This document shows, piece by piece, positions 7,630-15,352 of a DNA stretch of 64,000 nt (its first letter is position 1; every line of letters starts with the position of its first letter). Origin of the DNA: JAWWPG01 sp038254365 (GTDB lineage Bacteria > Actinomycetota > Actinomycetes > Propionibacteriales > Nocardioidaceae). The stretch lies in contig JBBSGI010000002.1 in NCBI GenBank assembly GCA_038254365.1, positions 1 to 64,000 on the forward strand, given 5' to 3'. The position numbers and the translations under genes are program-made. The notes beneath the pieces were generated by a model. The model did not search any database and was not told the DNA's origin. It worked only from the letters and a program-made list of their open reading frames with translations.

Positions 7630-7793
7630 ACCCCGGCCGCTGCCCCAAGGAGCGGGTCGGCTTGCTCACCGGAGCCGGGTTCCGCGTCCTCACCGCGAAG
7701 TCCCTGCGGCTGTGGGCCACCGACGGCCTCTCGCTCTACGCCAATCCCGCCACGCGGGACTACCGGCTGTCGCCGTACCTGCCGCCGCGCTGA
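7599..7793 (+). pseudogene. Out-of-frame 3' continuation of the sigma-linked membrane protein
   Basis: This frame reads DRCGALVYGVNPGRCPKERV and on to YRLSPYLPPR before a stop at 7791-7793. Almost all its codons end in G or C, as in real genes here. Adding one base near 7596-7599 would join ...VIVIAR to DRCGALVYG... in one frame. It therefore looks like the true C-terminus of the preceding protein, separated by a one-base deletion or sequence error. A separate small gene is less likely, since no start with a ribosome binding site is seen. Confidence 0.55.
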
Positions 7794-7855
7794 GCAGGGT
7801 CGCACCGGAGCCTCACCGGCTCGGTGCACCGCCGGTCCCTGCCAGAATGGTCGGA

Positions 7856-8467
7856 ATGGCTGAGCACTACTTCACCGCGAACCCGGGCTCTGTCGAGGAG
7901 CGCCATCCCGTCACCGCCCGGGTGTGGGGTCTCGACCTCCGTCTCCAGTCGGCCTCGGGAGTCTTCTCCACGGGTCGGCTCGACCGCGGTACGGCGGTGC
8001 TCCTCCGTCACGCCCAGCCGCCGACGGCGTCCGGAGTGTTTCTCGACCTCGGCTGCGGGTACGGCGTCATCGCGTGCGCGTTGGGCACCGCCGTACCAAG
8101 CGCCGAGGTGTGGGCGCTCGACGTCAACCAGCGCGCCCTGGCCCTCTGCCGGGAGAACGCGTCGGCGCTCGGTATCGCCGACCGGGTCCACCCAGTGACT
8201 GCGGAGCAGGTACCGGCGAGCCTGGTGTTCGACGAGATCTGGTCGAACCCGCCGATCCACATCGGCAAGCCGGCCCTGCATGACCTGCTGGCCACCTGGT
8301 TGGCCAGGCTGTCGTCGCAGGGGCGGGCAGTCATCGTCGTCGGCAAGAACCTCGGCGCGGACTCGCTGCAGCGTTGGGTCGCCGACGGTGGCCAGTTCTC
8401 GTGTGCGCGCCTCGGCTCCGCGAAGGGGTTCCGGGTGCTCGAGATCCGCCGTACCCGAGTCCCCTGA
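7856..8467 (+). CDS. Class I SAM-dependent methyltransferase, RsmC-like
   Basis: The 203-residue product matches the small-methyltransferase (MTS) domain of RsmC/RlmG, which methylate guanine N2 in rRNA. Motif I is DLGCGYG (64-70), an acidic SAM-binding end follows (WALDVNQRAL), and the NPPIH motif at 131-135 is the N2-guanine catalytic signature. Only one MTS domain is present, as in actinobacterial homologues, versus two in E. coli RsmC. ATG 7856 is chosen because MAEHYFTANPG is the family-like start; ATG 7847 is possible. A small ORF follows after 12 nt. Confidence 0.82.
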   Translation: MAEHYFTANPGSVEERHPVTARVWGLDLRLQSASGVFSTGRLDRGTAVLLRHAQPPTASGVFLDLGCGYGVIACALGTAVPSAEVWALDVNQRALALCRENASALGIADRVHPVTAEQVPASLVFDEIWSNPPIHIGKPALHDLLATWLARLSSQGRAVIVVGKNLGADSLQRWVADGGQFSCARLGSAKGFRVLEIRRTRVP

Positions 8468-8479
8468 GGGCAAACCGCG

Positions 8480-8653
8480 GTGTACCGACACTTCACCGCG
8501 CTTCCTCAGCTGGTCGAGACCGGGACCACCGCGTCCTTCGCGGCGTTGGCCACGGCGATGGAGGCCGAGCTCGCCCGGTGCTACGCCACCGGTAACGTGC
8601 AGCACCAGGCTTGGCAGTGGATGTGTGGTGGCCCGCGGTCCGCGTCAGACTGA
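8480..8653 (+). CDS. Small hypothetical protein, 57 aa
   Basis: GTG at 8480 opens a 57-codon frame ending in TGA at 8653, reading VYRHFTALPQLVETGTTASF then AALATAMEAELARCYATGNV. Third codon positions are mostly G/C, like real genes here, and it fills the gap between the methyltransferase and the flavoprotein gene. No ribosome binding site is obvious apart from a weak GAGGG, so coupling to the upstream stop is possible. I recognise no family. Confidence 0.4.
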   Translation: MYRHFTALPQLVETGTTASFAALATAMEAELARCYATGNVQHQAWQWMCGGPRSASD

Positions 8654-8687
8654 GGTCACGAGCCGAGCAACGAGAGTGAGTTTGCAC

Positions 8688-10043
8688 ATGACACAAGATG
8701 TCGATGTCGTGGTGGTCGGGCTGGGGCCCGGCGGGGAGTCCGTAGCCACCGAGTTGGCCAAGGCAGGGCTCGACGTCGTGGGCGTCGACGAGCACCTGGT
8801 CGGTGGAGAGTGCCCCTACTACGGGTGTGTGCCCAGCAAGATGATGATCCGCGGCGCCAACGTCCTGGCCGAGGCACGGCGGGTGAGAGACCTCTCCGGC
8901 GCCGCCACGGTCACCGCCGACTGGTCGCCGGTCGCGGCCAGGATCGCCGAGGAGGCCACCGACCACTGGAACGACCAGGTCGCCGTCGACCGGCTCGAGA
9001 CCAGCGGGGTCACGTTCGTGCGCGGACATGGCCGGCTGACCGGGCCGCGCACGGTCCAGATCGGTGACCAGACCTTCCACGCCAAGCGCGGGGTGGTGCT
9101 CAACACGGGCACGGAGCCTGCGGTCCCACCGGTCCCTGGACTCGCCGAGGCGCCGTACTGGACAAACCGGGACGCGGTCCAGGTGACCGAGCTGCCCGGC
9201 TCCATGATCGTCATCGGTGGTGGCGCGATCGGCGCGGAACTCGGTCAAGCGTTCTCCCGGTTCGGGGTGAGCGTGACCCTCCTGGAGGTCGCGGACCGGC
9301 TGCTTGCACTGGAGGAGCCGGAGTCGAGCGCACTCGTCACCAAGGTCTTCGGCCGGGAGGGCATCCAGGTGCTGACCGGCGTCACGATCTCGTCCGTCGG
9401 GTACGACGAGGGGCGGTTCACCGCGACCCTCGGTGACCAGGTAATGACGGCGGACAAGCTGCTGGTCGCTGCCGGTCGTCGCACCAACTTGTCGGACATT
9501 GGGCTCGACACCGTCGGGCTGGACCCGTCGGCCCGCATCCTCGACACAGACGACCACCTTCGGGCCGCCGAGGGCCTCTGGGCGGTCGGTGACATCACCG
9601 GCAAGGGCGCCTTCACCCACATGTCCATGTACCAGGCCGCCGTCGTCGTACGCGACATCGTCGGCGGTGACGGACCCTGGGCAGACTACCGGGCGGTTCC
9701 GCGTGTGACCTTCACCGATCCCGAGGTGGGCTCAGTGGGACTCACCGAGCGGCAGGCTCGCGAGGAGGGTCGCGAGATCCGGGTAGGCCACACCGAGCTC
9801 CCCAGCTCGGCGCGCGGGTGGATCCACCAGGTCGGCAACGACGGGTTCATCAAGCTGGTCGAGGATGTCGAACGTGGCGTCCTGATCGGCGCTACCTCGG
9901 CGGGGCCATGGGGCGGTGAGGTGTTGGCCGCGCTGACCGTGGCGGTCCACGCTGAGGTGCCCACCGCGAGCCTGCGTTCGATGATCTACGCCTACCCGAC
10001 CTTCCACCGGGCCATCGAGGATGCCGTGGCCAAGCTCGCCTAG
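8688..10043 (+). CDS. Pyridine nucleotide-disulfide oxidoreductase (dihydrolipoamide dehydrogenase family)
   Basis: The 451-residue FAD protein has the N-terminal motif VVVVGLGPGGESVATELAK. The redox-active disulfide is C42-x4-C47 (GGECPYYGCVPSK). The NAD(P) motif is MIVIGGGAIGAELGQAFSRF, the FAD-closing segment is GLWAVGDITG, and a C-terminal dimerisation domain follows. The end reads YAYPTFHRAIEDA, not the HPTxxE of true dihydrolipoamide dehydrogenase. It may be a related quinone, disulfide or mercuric-type reductase. ATG 8688 is chosen because the FAD motif begins 8 residues later. No lipoyl-enzyme genes are nearby. Confidence 0.85.
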   Translation: MTQDVDVVVVGLGPGGESVATELAKAGLDVVGVDEHLVGGECPYYGCVPSKMMIRGANVLAEARRVRDLSGAATVTADWSPVAARIAEEATDHWNDQVAVDRLETSGVTFVRGHGRLTGPRTVQIGDQTFHAKRGVVLNTGTEPAVPPVPGLAEAPYWTNRDAVQVTELPGSMIVIGGGAIGAELGQAFSRFGVSVTLLEVADRLLALEEPESSALVTKVFGREGIQVLTGVTISSVGYDEGRFTATLGDQVMTADKLLVAAGRRTNLSDIGLDTVGLDPSARILDTDDHLRAAEGLWAVGDITGKGAFTHMSMYQAAVVVRDIVGGDGPWADYRAVPRVTFTDPEVGSVGLTERQAREEGREIRVGHTELPSSARGWIHQVGNDGFIKLVEDVERGVLIGATSAGPWGGEVLAALTVAVHAEVPTASLRSMIYAYPTFHRAIEDAVAKLA

Positions 10044-10081
10044 CCACGATCCGAGACTTCCCGCCCGACGATCCGATGGCC

Positions 10082-10150
10082 TCAGGTGTCTCGGTTGGCG
10101 TAGAGGTCGCGCAACAGGGAGATCTCCGCGCCGTGGTGCGCCGCCTGACG
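10082..10150 (-). pseudogene. C-terminal remnant resembling a DinB-family protein
   Basis: The minus strand reads RQAAHHGAEISLLRDLYANR-DT-stop. HxxHHGAEIxLLRDL is typical of the last helix of DinB-like metal-dependent proteins. Upstream in this frame there is a stop about 13 codons away and no further DinB sequence. It lies between the flavoprotein stop and the left palindrome of the 10.2-11.4 kb unit. Only about 22 residues match. Confidence 0.4.
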
Positions 10151-10214
10151 CGACGTCGACCGCCTTCGCGAGCTGGGCTACCCCGTCGACGCCTCGCCCG
10201 CGGTAGCTCTCCAG

Positions 10215-10272
10215 CCGGTTTGGGAGCCCAGGTCGCTCCGGCAACCCATGTTCGCGACCTCTGCTCCCAAAC
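10215..10272. repeat. Palindromic repeat, copy A
   Basis: The arm GTTTGGGAGC-CC-AGGTCGC (10218-10236) pairs with GCGACCT-CT-GCTCCCAAAC (10254-10272), 17 of 19 positions, around a 17-nt loop. It lies between convergent stops and could act as a bidirectional terminator. It shares arm sequence with copies at 11385 and 55231, which an ordinary terminator would not need. Confidence 0.75.
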
Positions 10273-10287
10273 GTGCCCGCGGCGCGG

Positions 10288-11376
10288 TCAGAAGTCGAAA
10301 AGATCGGCCTTTTCGTGGGCGGTGAGGGCCTGCATCGGATCCTGTTGCTCGATCCACCACTGCGGCTCGACAAGCGTCCAGCGGTCGTGCCTGCGGTCAC
10401 GACGCAGACCGCGCTGATGACCGTCTCTGAGCCGCCGGATCAGCGCGCCCCGGTCACCCTTCAGGTCGAGGCTGTCAGCTCGTACGACGATCAGCCCCGC
10501 ACTCTCGAACGCCTCCTCGCGAATGTTGTCGTCGTGGTGACGGAGGCGCTCCCGGTGCAGGCTGCCGTCGAACTCGGTCACCAGTCCAGCCTCCTCGTCC
10601 AAGAGGTCCGCGATCCCGAGCAGCCGTTCCTCATGGTCGAAGATCGGCGGGTTGACCTCGGGACGCGGCAGGCGGGCTGCGACCAGGTAGCAGACCCGCA
10701 ACCGCGACTCCCCGGGGCTGCGGGCTGCAGGATCGGCCAGCTCGAACGCGCGGGCGGCCTGCCGCACGCCCTTCCACCCCGGGTGCTCAGCGAGGTATCT
10801 GCTGAGCTCACCCAGATCGACCACCCGAGCCTGCGCGCAGGCGTCAACGAAGACGACGGCATCCTCCAGGGTCTCGGCCAGTCGAGCGCCGTCGAACACG
10901 GCCCGGAGGGGACGGACAACCCGGATGCCTTCGACGAGGCAGACGTCGTCACCCGCGAGCCGGTCTCGTGTGTACGTCACCTGAGGCGTGGGGCGACGGC
11001 CGAGGTCGGCTCCGCAGCAGATGGTGACTGGCAGCTCGCGCATCGTCCACATGTCGAGGCCGTCGAGATGGTCGACACCCTGGACGAAGGCTGCCGCCCA
11101 TCCCGTCACCGCGCCCCCTGGAGGGATCAGCGGCACGTTGTCCAGGATGCGCTGGGTTGGCGTAAGGGCCGCGGTCTCCGCTCGCCGTACGTAGTGATCT
11201 CGAGTGGTCCGGCGCCAGGCGGAAGGACTCGGCCGGCGCCGTACCAAGCCCTCGGCCTGGAGGTCCGCGAGCGCTTGAGGACGGTACGACGTGCGGAGCT
11301 CGCGACGGAACTGGGACTGCGGACTCACCGGAAGACCTTGGCACGCAGCTGGCGGACCCTGGGCTGCTTCATCCAC
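10288..11376 (-). CDS. AbiEi/DUF559-like protein with a predicted PD-(D/E)xK nuclease-type domain
   Basis: The 362-residue protein is of a type common in actinobacteria. It has an N-terminal winged-helix-like part (about residues 25-70) and a middle segment resembling AbiEi-type proteins. The C-terminal domain looks like DUF559/Vsr restriction-endonuclease folds. Candidate catalytic residues are E223 (PGESRLR), D257 (GIADLLD) and E268/D270 (LVTEFDGSLH), followed by ERLRHHDDNIREEAFESAG. No partner toxin or methylase gene is next to it. The GTG start at 11376 lies 8 nt inside the right palindrome. Its cellular role is unknown; nuclease activity is inferred from fold-like motifs only. Confidence 0.65.
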   Translation of the reverse strand: MDEAAQGPPAACQGLPVSPQSQFRRELRTSYRPQALADLQAEGLVRRRPSPSAWRRTTRDHYVRRAETAALTPTQRILDNVPLIPPGGAVTGWAAAFVQGVDHLDGLDMWTMRELPVTICCGADLGRRPTPQVTYTRDRLAGDDVCLVEGIRVVRPLRAVFDGARLAETLEDAVVFVDACAQARVVDLGELSRYLAEHPGWKGVRQAARAFELADPAARSPGESRLRVCYLVAARLPRPEVNPPIFDHEERLLGIADLLDEEAGLVTEFDGSLHRERLRHHDDNIREEAFESAGLIVVRADSLDLKGDRGALIRRLRDGHQRGLRRDRRHDRWTLVEPQWWIEQQDPMQALTAHEKADLFDF

Positions 11377-11384
11377 AGGTCGGC

Positions 11385-11442
11385 GGTTTGGGAGCGTAGG
11401 TCGGTCCGGCGGGACGTCTGTGCGACCTGGGCTCCCAACCGG
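11385..11442. repeat. Palindromic repeat, copy B
   Basis: GGTTTGGGAGC-GT-AGGTCG (11385-11403) pairs with CGACCT-GG-GCTCCCAACC (11423-11440). It lies after the SnoaL-like gene stop and just before the start of the AbiEi/DUF559-like gene, so it could terminate the former. Its sequence is that of copy A in inverted orientation. Confidence 0.75.
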
Positions 11443-11488
11443 CGGGTCCGGTCAGTCGGTGCGTCTGGTTGGCCGGTCCGGGGCAGGC

Positions 11489-11917
11489 TCAGGCGGGCAC
11501 CAGACCAAGCTGTCGGAGCAGTCCAACCTCGTCGAGCCTTCCCCAGCGTTCAACGATCTTGTCGTTCTCGATCCGAAAGATCTGGATGCCTTGGAGGACG
11601 AGGGTCTTCCCCGTCGGGGGAACGCCCATCAGCTCGCCGCGATGGGTGCCGCTCGCAGTGAAACGTTCGACGACGAGGTCTCCCTCGGCCACGAGCTCAT
11701 CAATCTCGCTGTGCCAGTCTGGTAGCGCGGTCCGGAACCTGGCGGCCGCGTGCCGCATGCCTTCTCGCCCGGTTGGGGCGCCAGGGAAGGGCGGGTCATG
11801 GTTGATGAGGTTCGGGTCCAGGTATCGGTCGACGGCATCCAGGTCGCCCTTGGTGAAGAGCGCCTGGATGAAGTCGTTTACCAGTTGCTTGTTGGCGGTA
11901 ACTCGGTCGTTTGTCAT
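11489..11917 (-). CDS. SnoaL-like ester cyclase/NTF2-fold protein
   Basis: The 142-residue product starts MTNDRVTANKQLVNDFIQAL and has the conserved SnoaL-like segments YLDPNLINHDPPFPG, LPDWHSEIDELVAEGDLV, RFTASGTHRGELMGVPPTGK and IQIFRIENDKIVERW. The fold is a small alpha+beta barrel; members include polyketide cyclases and many proteins of unknown substrate. ATG 11917 is chosen because the frame further upstream does not resemble the family and overlaps the divergent regulator gene. The divergent LuxR-type gene starts 87 nt away and is a likely regulator. Confidence 0.85.
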   Translation of the reverse strand: MTNDRVTANKQLVNDFIQALFTKGDLDAVDRYLDPNLINHDPPFPGAPTGREGMRHAAARFRTALPDWHSEIDELVAEGDLVVERFTASGTHRGELMGVPPTGKTLVLQGIQIFRIENDKIVERWGRLDEVGLLRQLGLVPA

Positions 11918-11951
11918 AACCTGATCGTGCGGCCGGTCGGGGTCTTGAGCC

Positions 11952-11969
11952 ATCCCACAAAGTTGGGAT
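11952..11969. promoter_or_regulatory. Inverted repeat in the SnoaL/LuxR divergent promoter
   Basis: ATCCCA-CAAAGT-TGGGAT, a perfect 6-6-6 palindrome in the 87-nt gap between two divergent genes. It is a candidate operator for the adjacent LuxR-type regulator; binding is an inference. Confidence 0.45.
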
Positions 11970-12004
11970 TTCGCGGAAGGCTCGCGTCGCAGGAGACTGT
12001 CGTC

Positions 12005-13072
12005 ATGACGCGGCGAGCCGAGGTGGTTCAGGCGGAGCGGGATATTGTCCGGCACTGCCATCAAGGCCTTGACGTCGAGAGGCTGCGAGGACAGGTGCTT
12101 CGGTTGCTGCGTCGATTGATGCCCATCGACGCCGCGTTCTTCGCCACCGCGGATCCCGAGACGCTTCTGTTCACCGGTGGGTATGCCGAAGAGCCGCTCG
12201 GTGCGGCGACTCAAATGTTCCTCGCCAACGAGTTCGGCTGCGACGACGTGAACAAGTTCGCGTCGCTCGCCACCTCGGCGACGAGCGTGGCCACGCTGGA
12301 CTGGGCTACCCGCCGCGACCGGATGTCGAGTCTTCGGTCTCGCGACATCATGCTGCCGCTCGGTCTCGGAGACGAGCTTCGAGCCGCCCTCATCGTCGGC
12401 TCGGAGTGCTGGGGTTATCTATGCCTGCATCGAGATGATGGTGCCCTCGGCTTCACGTCTGCGGAGGCCGCCGCAGTACGCCGGCTCGGTCCGCACATTG
12501 CCCATGCCCTGCGCCAAGCCACGCTGCTGCACAACCCAGACCCCAACGGTGATGCGCCCGGACCGGGCGTCGTACTGCTCGCAAGGGACCTGAGCCTGGT
12601 CGCGATCACTGCGGAGGCGGAACACCTGCTCTCCTTGATCGACGGCGTGGGTTCGGGGGCGCTTCCACTGCCCATGGCCATCTACGCCGTCGCAGCGGCT
12701 CTCGCGGCCACGCAGGGTGGTACGTCGACGGTGATGTCTCCCGCGCTCCCGAGCACTCGGGTGTCAACCAAAGACGGACGATGGCTCAACGTCCACGCCT
12801 CCCAGCTGCTCGGGTCGCAAGACGAGGGGAGGATCGCCATCGTCGTGGAGCCTGTCGCTGGGCGGGCATCCGTGCCTCTCGCACTGTCCGCGTACGGACT
12901 GAGCGTCCGCGAGGCAGAGGTAGCCAGGCTGGTGCTTCGCGGCGCCTCGACGCGCACCATCGTCGAAACCTTGCACATCTCCCGGCACACGGTTCAGGAC
13001 CATCTCAAGGCCGTCTTCGACAAGACCGGGGTGCGCAGCCGCCGCGACCTGGTGGGGAGGTTGCTGCACTAG
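12005..13072 (+). CDS. LuxR-family transcriptional regulator with GAF-like N-terminus
   Basis: The 355-residue protein has a C-terminal LuxR/FixJ helix-turn-helix (YGLSVREAEVARLVLRGAST, then ISRHTVQDHLKAVFDKTGVR, last 60 residues). The N-terminal 150-200 residues resemble GAF/sensory domains seen in this actinobacterial regulator type. AGGAG at 11991-11995 sits 9 nt before ATG 12005, which decides the start; the longer open frame upstream overlaps the divergent SnoaL gene. It probably controls the SnoaL-like gene and itself. The ligand is unknown. Confidence 0.85.
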   Translation: MTRRAEVVQAERDIVRHCHQGLDVERLRGQVLRLLRRLMPIDAAFFATADPETLLFTGGYAEEPLGAATQMFLANEFGCDDVNKFASLATSATSVATLDWATRRDRMSSLRSRDIMLPLGLGDELRAALIVGSECWGYLCLHRDDGALGFTSAEAAAVRRLGPHIAHALRQATLLHNPDPNGDAPGPGVVLLARDLSLVAITAEAEHLLSLIDGVGSGALPLPMAIYAVAAALAATQGGTSTVMSPALPSTRVSTKDGRWLNVHASQLLGSQDEGRIAIVVEPVAGRASVPLALSAYGLSVREAEVARLVLRGASTRTIVETLHISRHTVQDHLKAVFDKTGVRSRRDLVGRLLH

Positions 13073-13223
13073 CACCTCTGCGCACTCATGACAATAAAGA
13101 AGGTGCGCCAAAGATCGCCGCGAGGCAAGATTGGGCCCGTCGGGGAGGACGATGTCGACGGCCATGAGGGTCACGGCGGACGGCCAGAACCGCGAAGCGG
13201 CCGGCACCACGCGAAGGATTGAC

Positions 13224-14921
13224 ATGGGTCACGTTGACGTCGCCGGAGTCCGGTATGAGCTGCCCGACGGCCGGGTGCTGCTGGACGACGTCTCGTTCCG
13301 GGTGGGAGAGGGTGCCAAGATCGCGCTGGTCGGCGCCAACGGCGCCGGCAAGACCACCTTGTTGCGCATCGTGAGCGGCGACCTCCCTCCGCACGGCGGT
13401 GTCGTCACCCGAAGCGGAGGGCTCGGCGTCATGCGCCAGATGCTCACCCAGGGCAACGAAGGGCTGACCGTGCACGACCTGCTCCTGTCGGTCGCTCCTC
13501 CACGGGTGCGGGAGGCTGCCGAGCTGGTGACCTTCGCGGAGCTCGCGATGATGGAGGCCGACGACGAGAAGACGCAGCTGCGTTACGCGGTGGCGTTGGG
13601 TGAGTGGGCCGACGCGGGAGGCTACGACTGTGAGGTGCTGTGGGATGTCTGCGTGGTGGCCGCCCTCGGGACGTCGTACGACAAGGCGAAGTACCGCGCG
13701 CTGACGACCCTCAGCGGGGGCGAGCAGAAGCGACTTGTGCTCGAGGCGTTGCTGCGCGGATCCGACGAGGTGCTGCTGCTCGACGAACCCGACAACTTCC
13801 TGGACGTGCCCGCCAAGATGTGGCTGGAGGAGCGGTTGCGCGAGTCCCCAAAGACCGTGTTGTTCGTGAGTCACGACCGTGAGCTGATGAACAACACCGC
13901 GACCCGGGTGGTCACCGTCGAGCTCGGGGCAGCGGGAAACACGGTGTGGACGCATTCGGGTGGTTTTGCGACGTACCACCAGGCGCGGCGGGACAGGTTC
14001 GCGCGGCTCGAGGAGATGCGCAAGCGCTGGGACGAGGAGCGGGCCAAGCTCAAGGCCCTGGTGCTGATGTACAAGCAGAAGGCGGCCTACAACGACGGCA
14101 TGGCTTCTCGGTACCAGGCAGCGGTCACCCGGCTACGGATGTTCGACGAGAAGGGCCCGCCGGAGAATCAGCCGCTGGAGCAGAAGGTCAGGATGCGGCT
14201 GTCTGGTGGGCGCACCGGCAAGCGGGCCGTCGTCTGCGCAGGCCTCGAGCTGACTGGGCTCATGAAGCCGTTCGACCTGGAGGTCTGGTACGGCGAGCGG
14301 CTGGCCGTGCTGGGCTCGAACGGCTCCGGCAAGTCACACTTTCTTCGGCTGCTGGCCGCGGGCGGCAGCGACCCTGAGATCGAGCACCGTCCGGTCGGGG
14401 AGACGCCGATCGAATCTGTTCGGCACACCGGGCGGGCCAAGCTGGGCGCCCGGGTGCGGCCGGGCTGGTTCGTCCAGACCCATACACATCCGGAGCTGAT
14501 CGGGCGCACGCTGCTCGAGATCCTGCACCGTGGAGACACTGCGCCGAACGGGATGGGCCGCCAGGGCATGCCGCGCGAGCAGGCCGCGCGGGCCTTGGAC
14601 CGGTACGAGCTGGCCTACGCCTCGGAGCAGCCCTTCGAGTCACTCTCCGGCGGTCAGCAGGCACGCCTGCAGATCCTGCTGTTGGAGCTCTCCGGCGCCA
14701 CCTTGCTGCTGCTCGACGAGCCGACCGACAACCTGGACGTCGAGTCGGCCGAGGCGCTCGAGGACGGCCTCGCGGCCTTCGACGGCACGGTCATCGCGGT
14801 CACCCACGACCGCTGGTTTGCCCGCGGGTTCGACAGGTTCTGCGTGTTCGGCGCTGACGGCTCCGTGTACGAGTCGGGTGTGCCGGTCTGGGACGAGGGC
14901 CGGGTCGTCCGAGTCCGCTAG
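13224..14921 (+). CDS. ABC-F family ATP-binding protein
   Basis: ABC-F proteins bind the ribosome E site; some protect against antibiotics (ARE type) and others act in translation control. The 565-residue product has two ABC domains and no membrane segments. Domain 1: GANGAGKT (37-44), LSGGEQKRLVLEAL, LLLDEPDNFLD. Domain 2: GSNGSGKS, LSGGQQARLQILLLELSG, LLLDEPTDNLDVES. The charged inter-domain linker (ARLEEMRKRWDEERAKLKAL, about 255-330) is the ribosome-interacting region. ATG 13224 has GAAGGA 6 nt upstream; an in-frame ATG at 13152 would add 24 residues. Resistance function cannot be decided from sequence. Confidence 0.88.
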   Translation: MGHVDVAGVRYELPDGRVLLDDVSFRVGEGAKIALVGANGAGKTTLLRIVSGDLPPHGGVVTRSGGLGVMRQMLTQGNEGLTVHDLLLSVAPPRVREAAELVTFAELAMMEADDEKTQLRYAVALGEWADAGGYDCEVLWDVCVVAALGTSYDKAKYRALTTLSGGEQKRLVLEALLRGSDEVLLLDEPDNFLDVPAKMWLEERLRESPKTVLFVSHDRELMNNTATRVVTVELGAAGNTVWTHSGGFATYHQARRDRFARLEEMRKRWDEERAKLKALVLMYKQKAAYNDGMASRYQAAVTRLRMFDEKGPPENQPLEQKVRMRLSGGRTGKRAVVCAGLELTGLMKPFDLEVWYGERLAVLGSNGSGKSHFLRLLAAGGSDPEIEHRPVGETPIESVRHTGRAKLGARVRPGWFVQTHTHPELIGRTLLEILHRGDTAPNGMGRQGMPREQAARALDRYELAYASEQPFESLSGGQQARLQILLLELSGATLLLLDEPTDNLDVESAEALEDGLAAFDGTVIAVTHDRWFARGFDRFCVFGADGSVYESGVPVWDEGRVVRVR

Positions 14922-15053
14922 TGGACCCTTAGTTCGGGGTTGGTCGCCCGCCTGGACTGGCGGGACGGACACTTGTGGCTTGGGGGTCGGCTGAAAATCT
15001 GTTGAGAAGGGCATGCCGTTGGCTGCCAGCGGACTCTCGAAGGGGCGAGGCCG

Positions 15054-15263
15054 TTGGCGCCGGACCTGCTGCTGAAGAGGTTCGACGTCACCGACACCGT
15101 GGCGACGCACGTGCGCATCGTGGTGCTCCAGAACCAGTGCACCGGGCAGAGCCAGTACGCCGGTGAGCAGGACAACGACCCGCTGAACGTCACCGACTGC
15201 AAGCTCGGGTCGACGAGGGACGAGTCCGTGCGCGCCGCCGAGCTGGAGGTGTTCGGGAACTAG
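15054..15263 (+). pseudogene. C-terminal remnant of a secreted multidomain protein
   Basis: The frame reads RFDVTDTVATHVRIVVLQNQ, CTGQSQYAGEQDNDP, then ESVRAAELEVFGN and stop. This resembles the last strands of the discoidin-like (F5/8 type C) domain ending many actinobacterial secreted peptidases and hydrolases. No start with a ribosome binding site and no upstream domains are visible; bases 14922-15053 hold nothing recognisable. A terminator hairpin follows at 15280, as expected behind a real gene end. Probably the 3' stub of a deleted gene. Confidence 0.5.
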
Positions 15264-15279
15264 CAGAAGCCCGCGTGGA

Positions 15280-15313
15280 GCCCCCGGTCCGGTGATGCCA
15301 TCGGAACGGGGGC
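15280..15313. terminator. Hairpin after the secreted-protein remnant
   Basis: GCCCCCGGTCCG, 10-nt loop, CGGAACGGGGGC: 11 of 12 pairs. It lies 16 nt after the remnant stop and 39 nt before the convergent GH43 stop. Confidence 0.55.
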
Positions 15314-15352
15314 CCCTCCATCCCAGGACCGCGTGTCCGCGCGGTCATCGAA

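Larger units (their letters stand above)
10215..11442. mobile_element. Possible non-autonomous cassette: one gene between inverted palindromic ends
   Basis: The outermost arms, 10215-10236 and the reverse complement of 11422-11442, match at 21 of 22 positions with one missing T (core GGGAGCCCAGGTCGC). The two palindromes are thus inverted relative to each other and enclose exactly one gene. No transposase and no target duplication is visible. The mobility reading is an inference; two terminators of one repeat family is the plain alternative. Confidence 0.35.
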
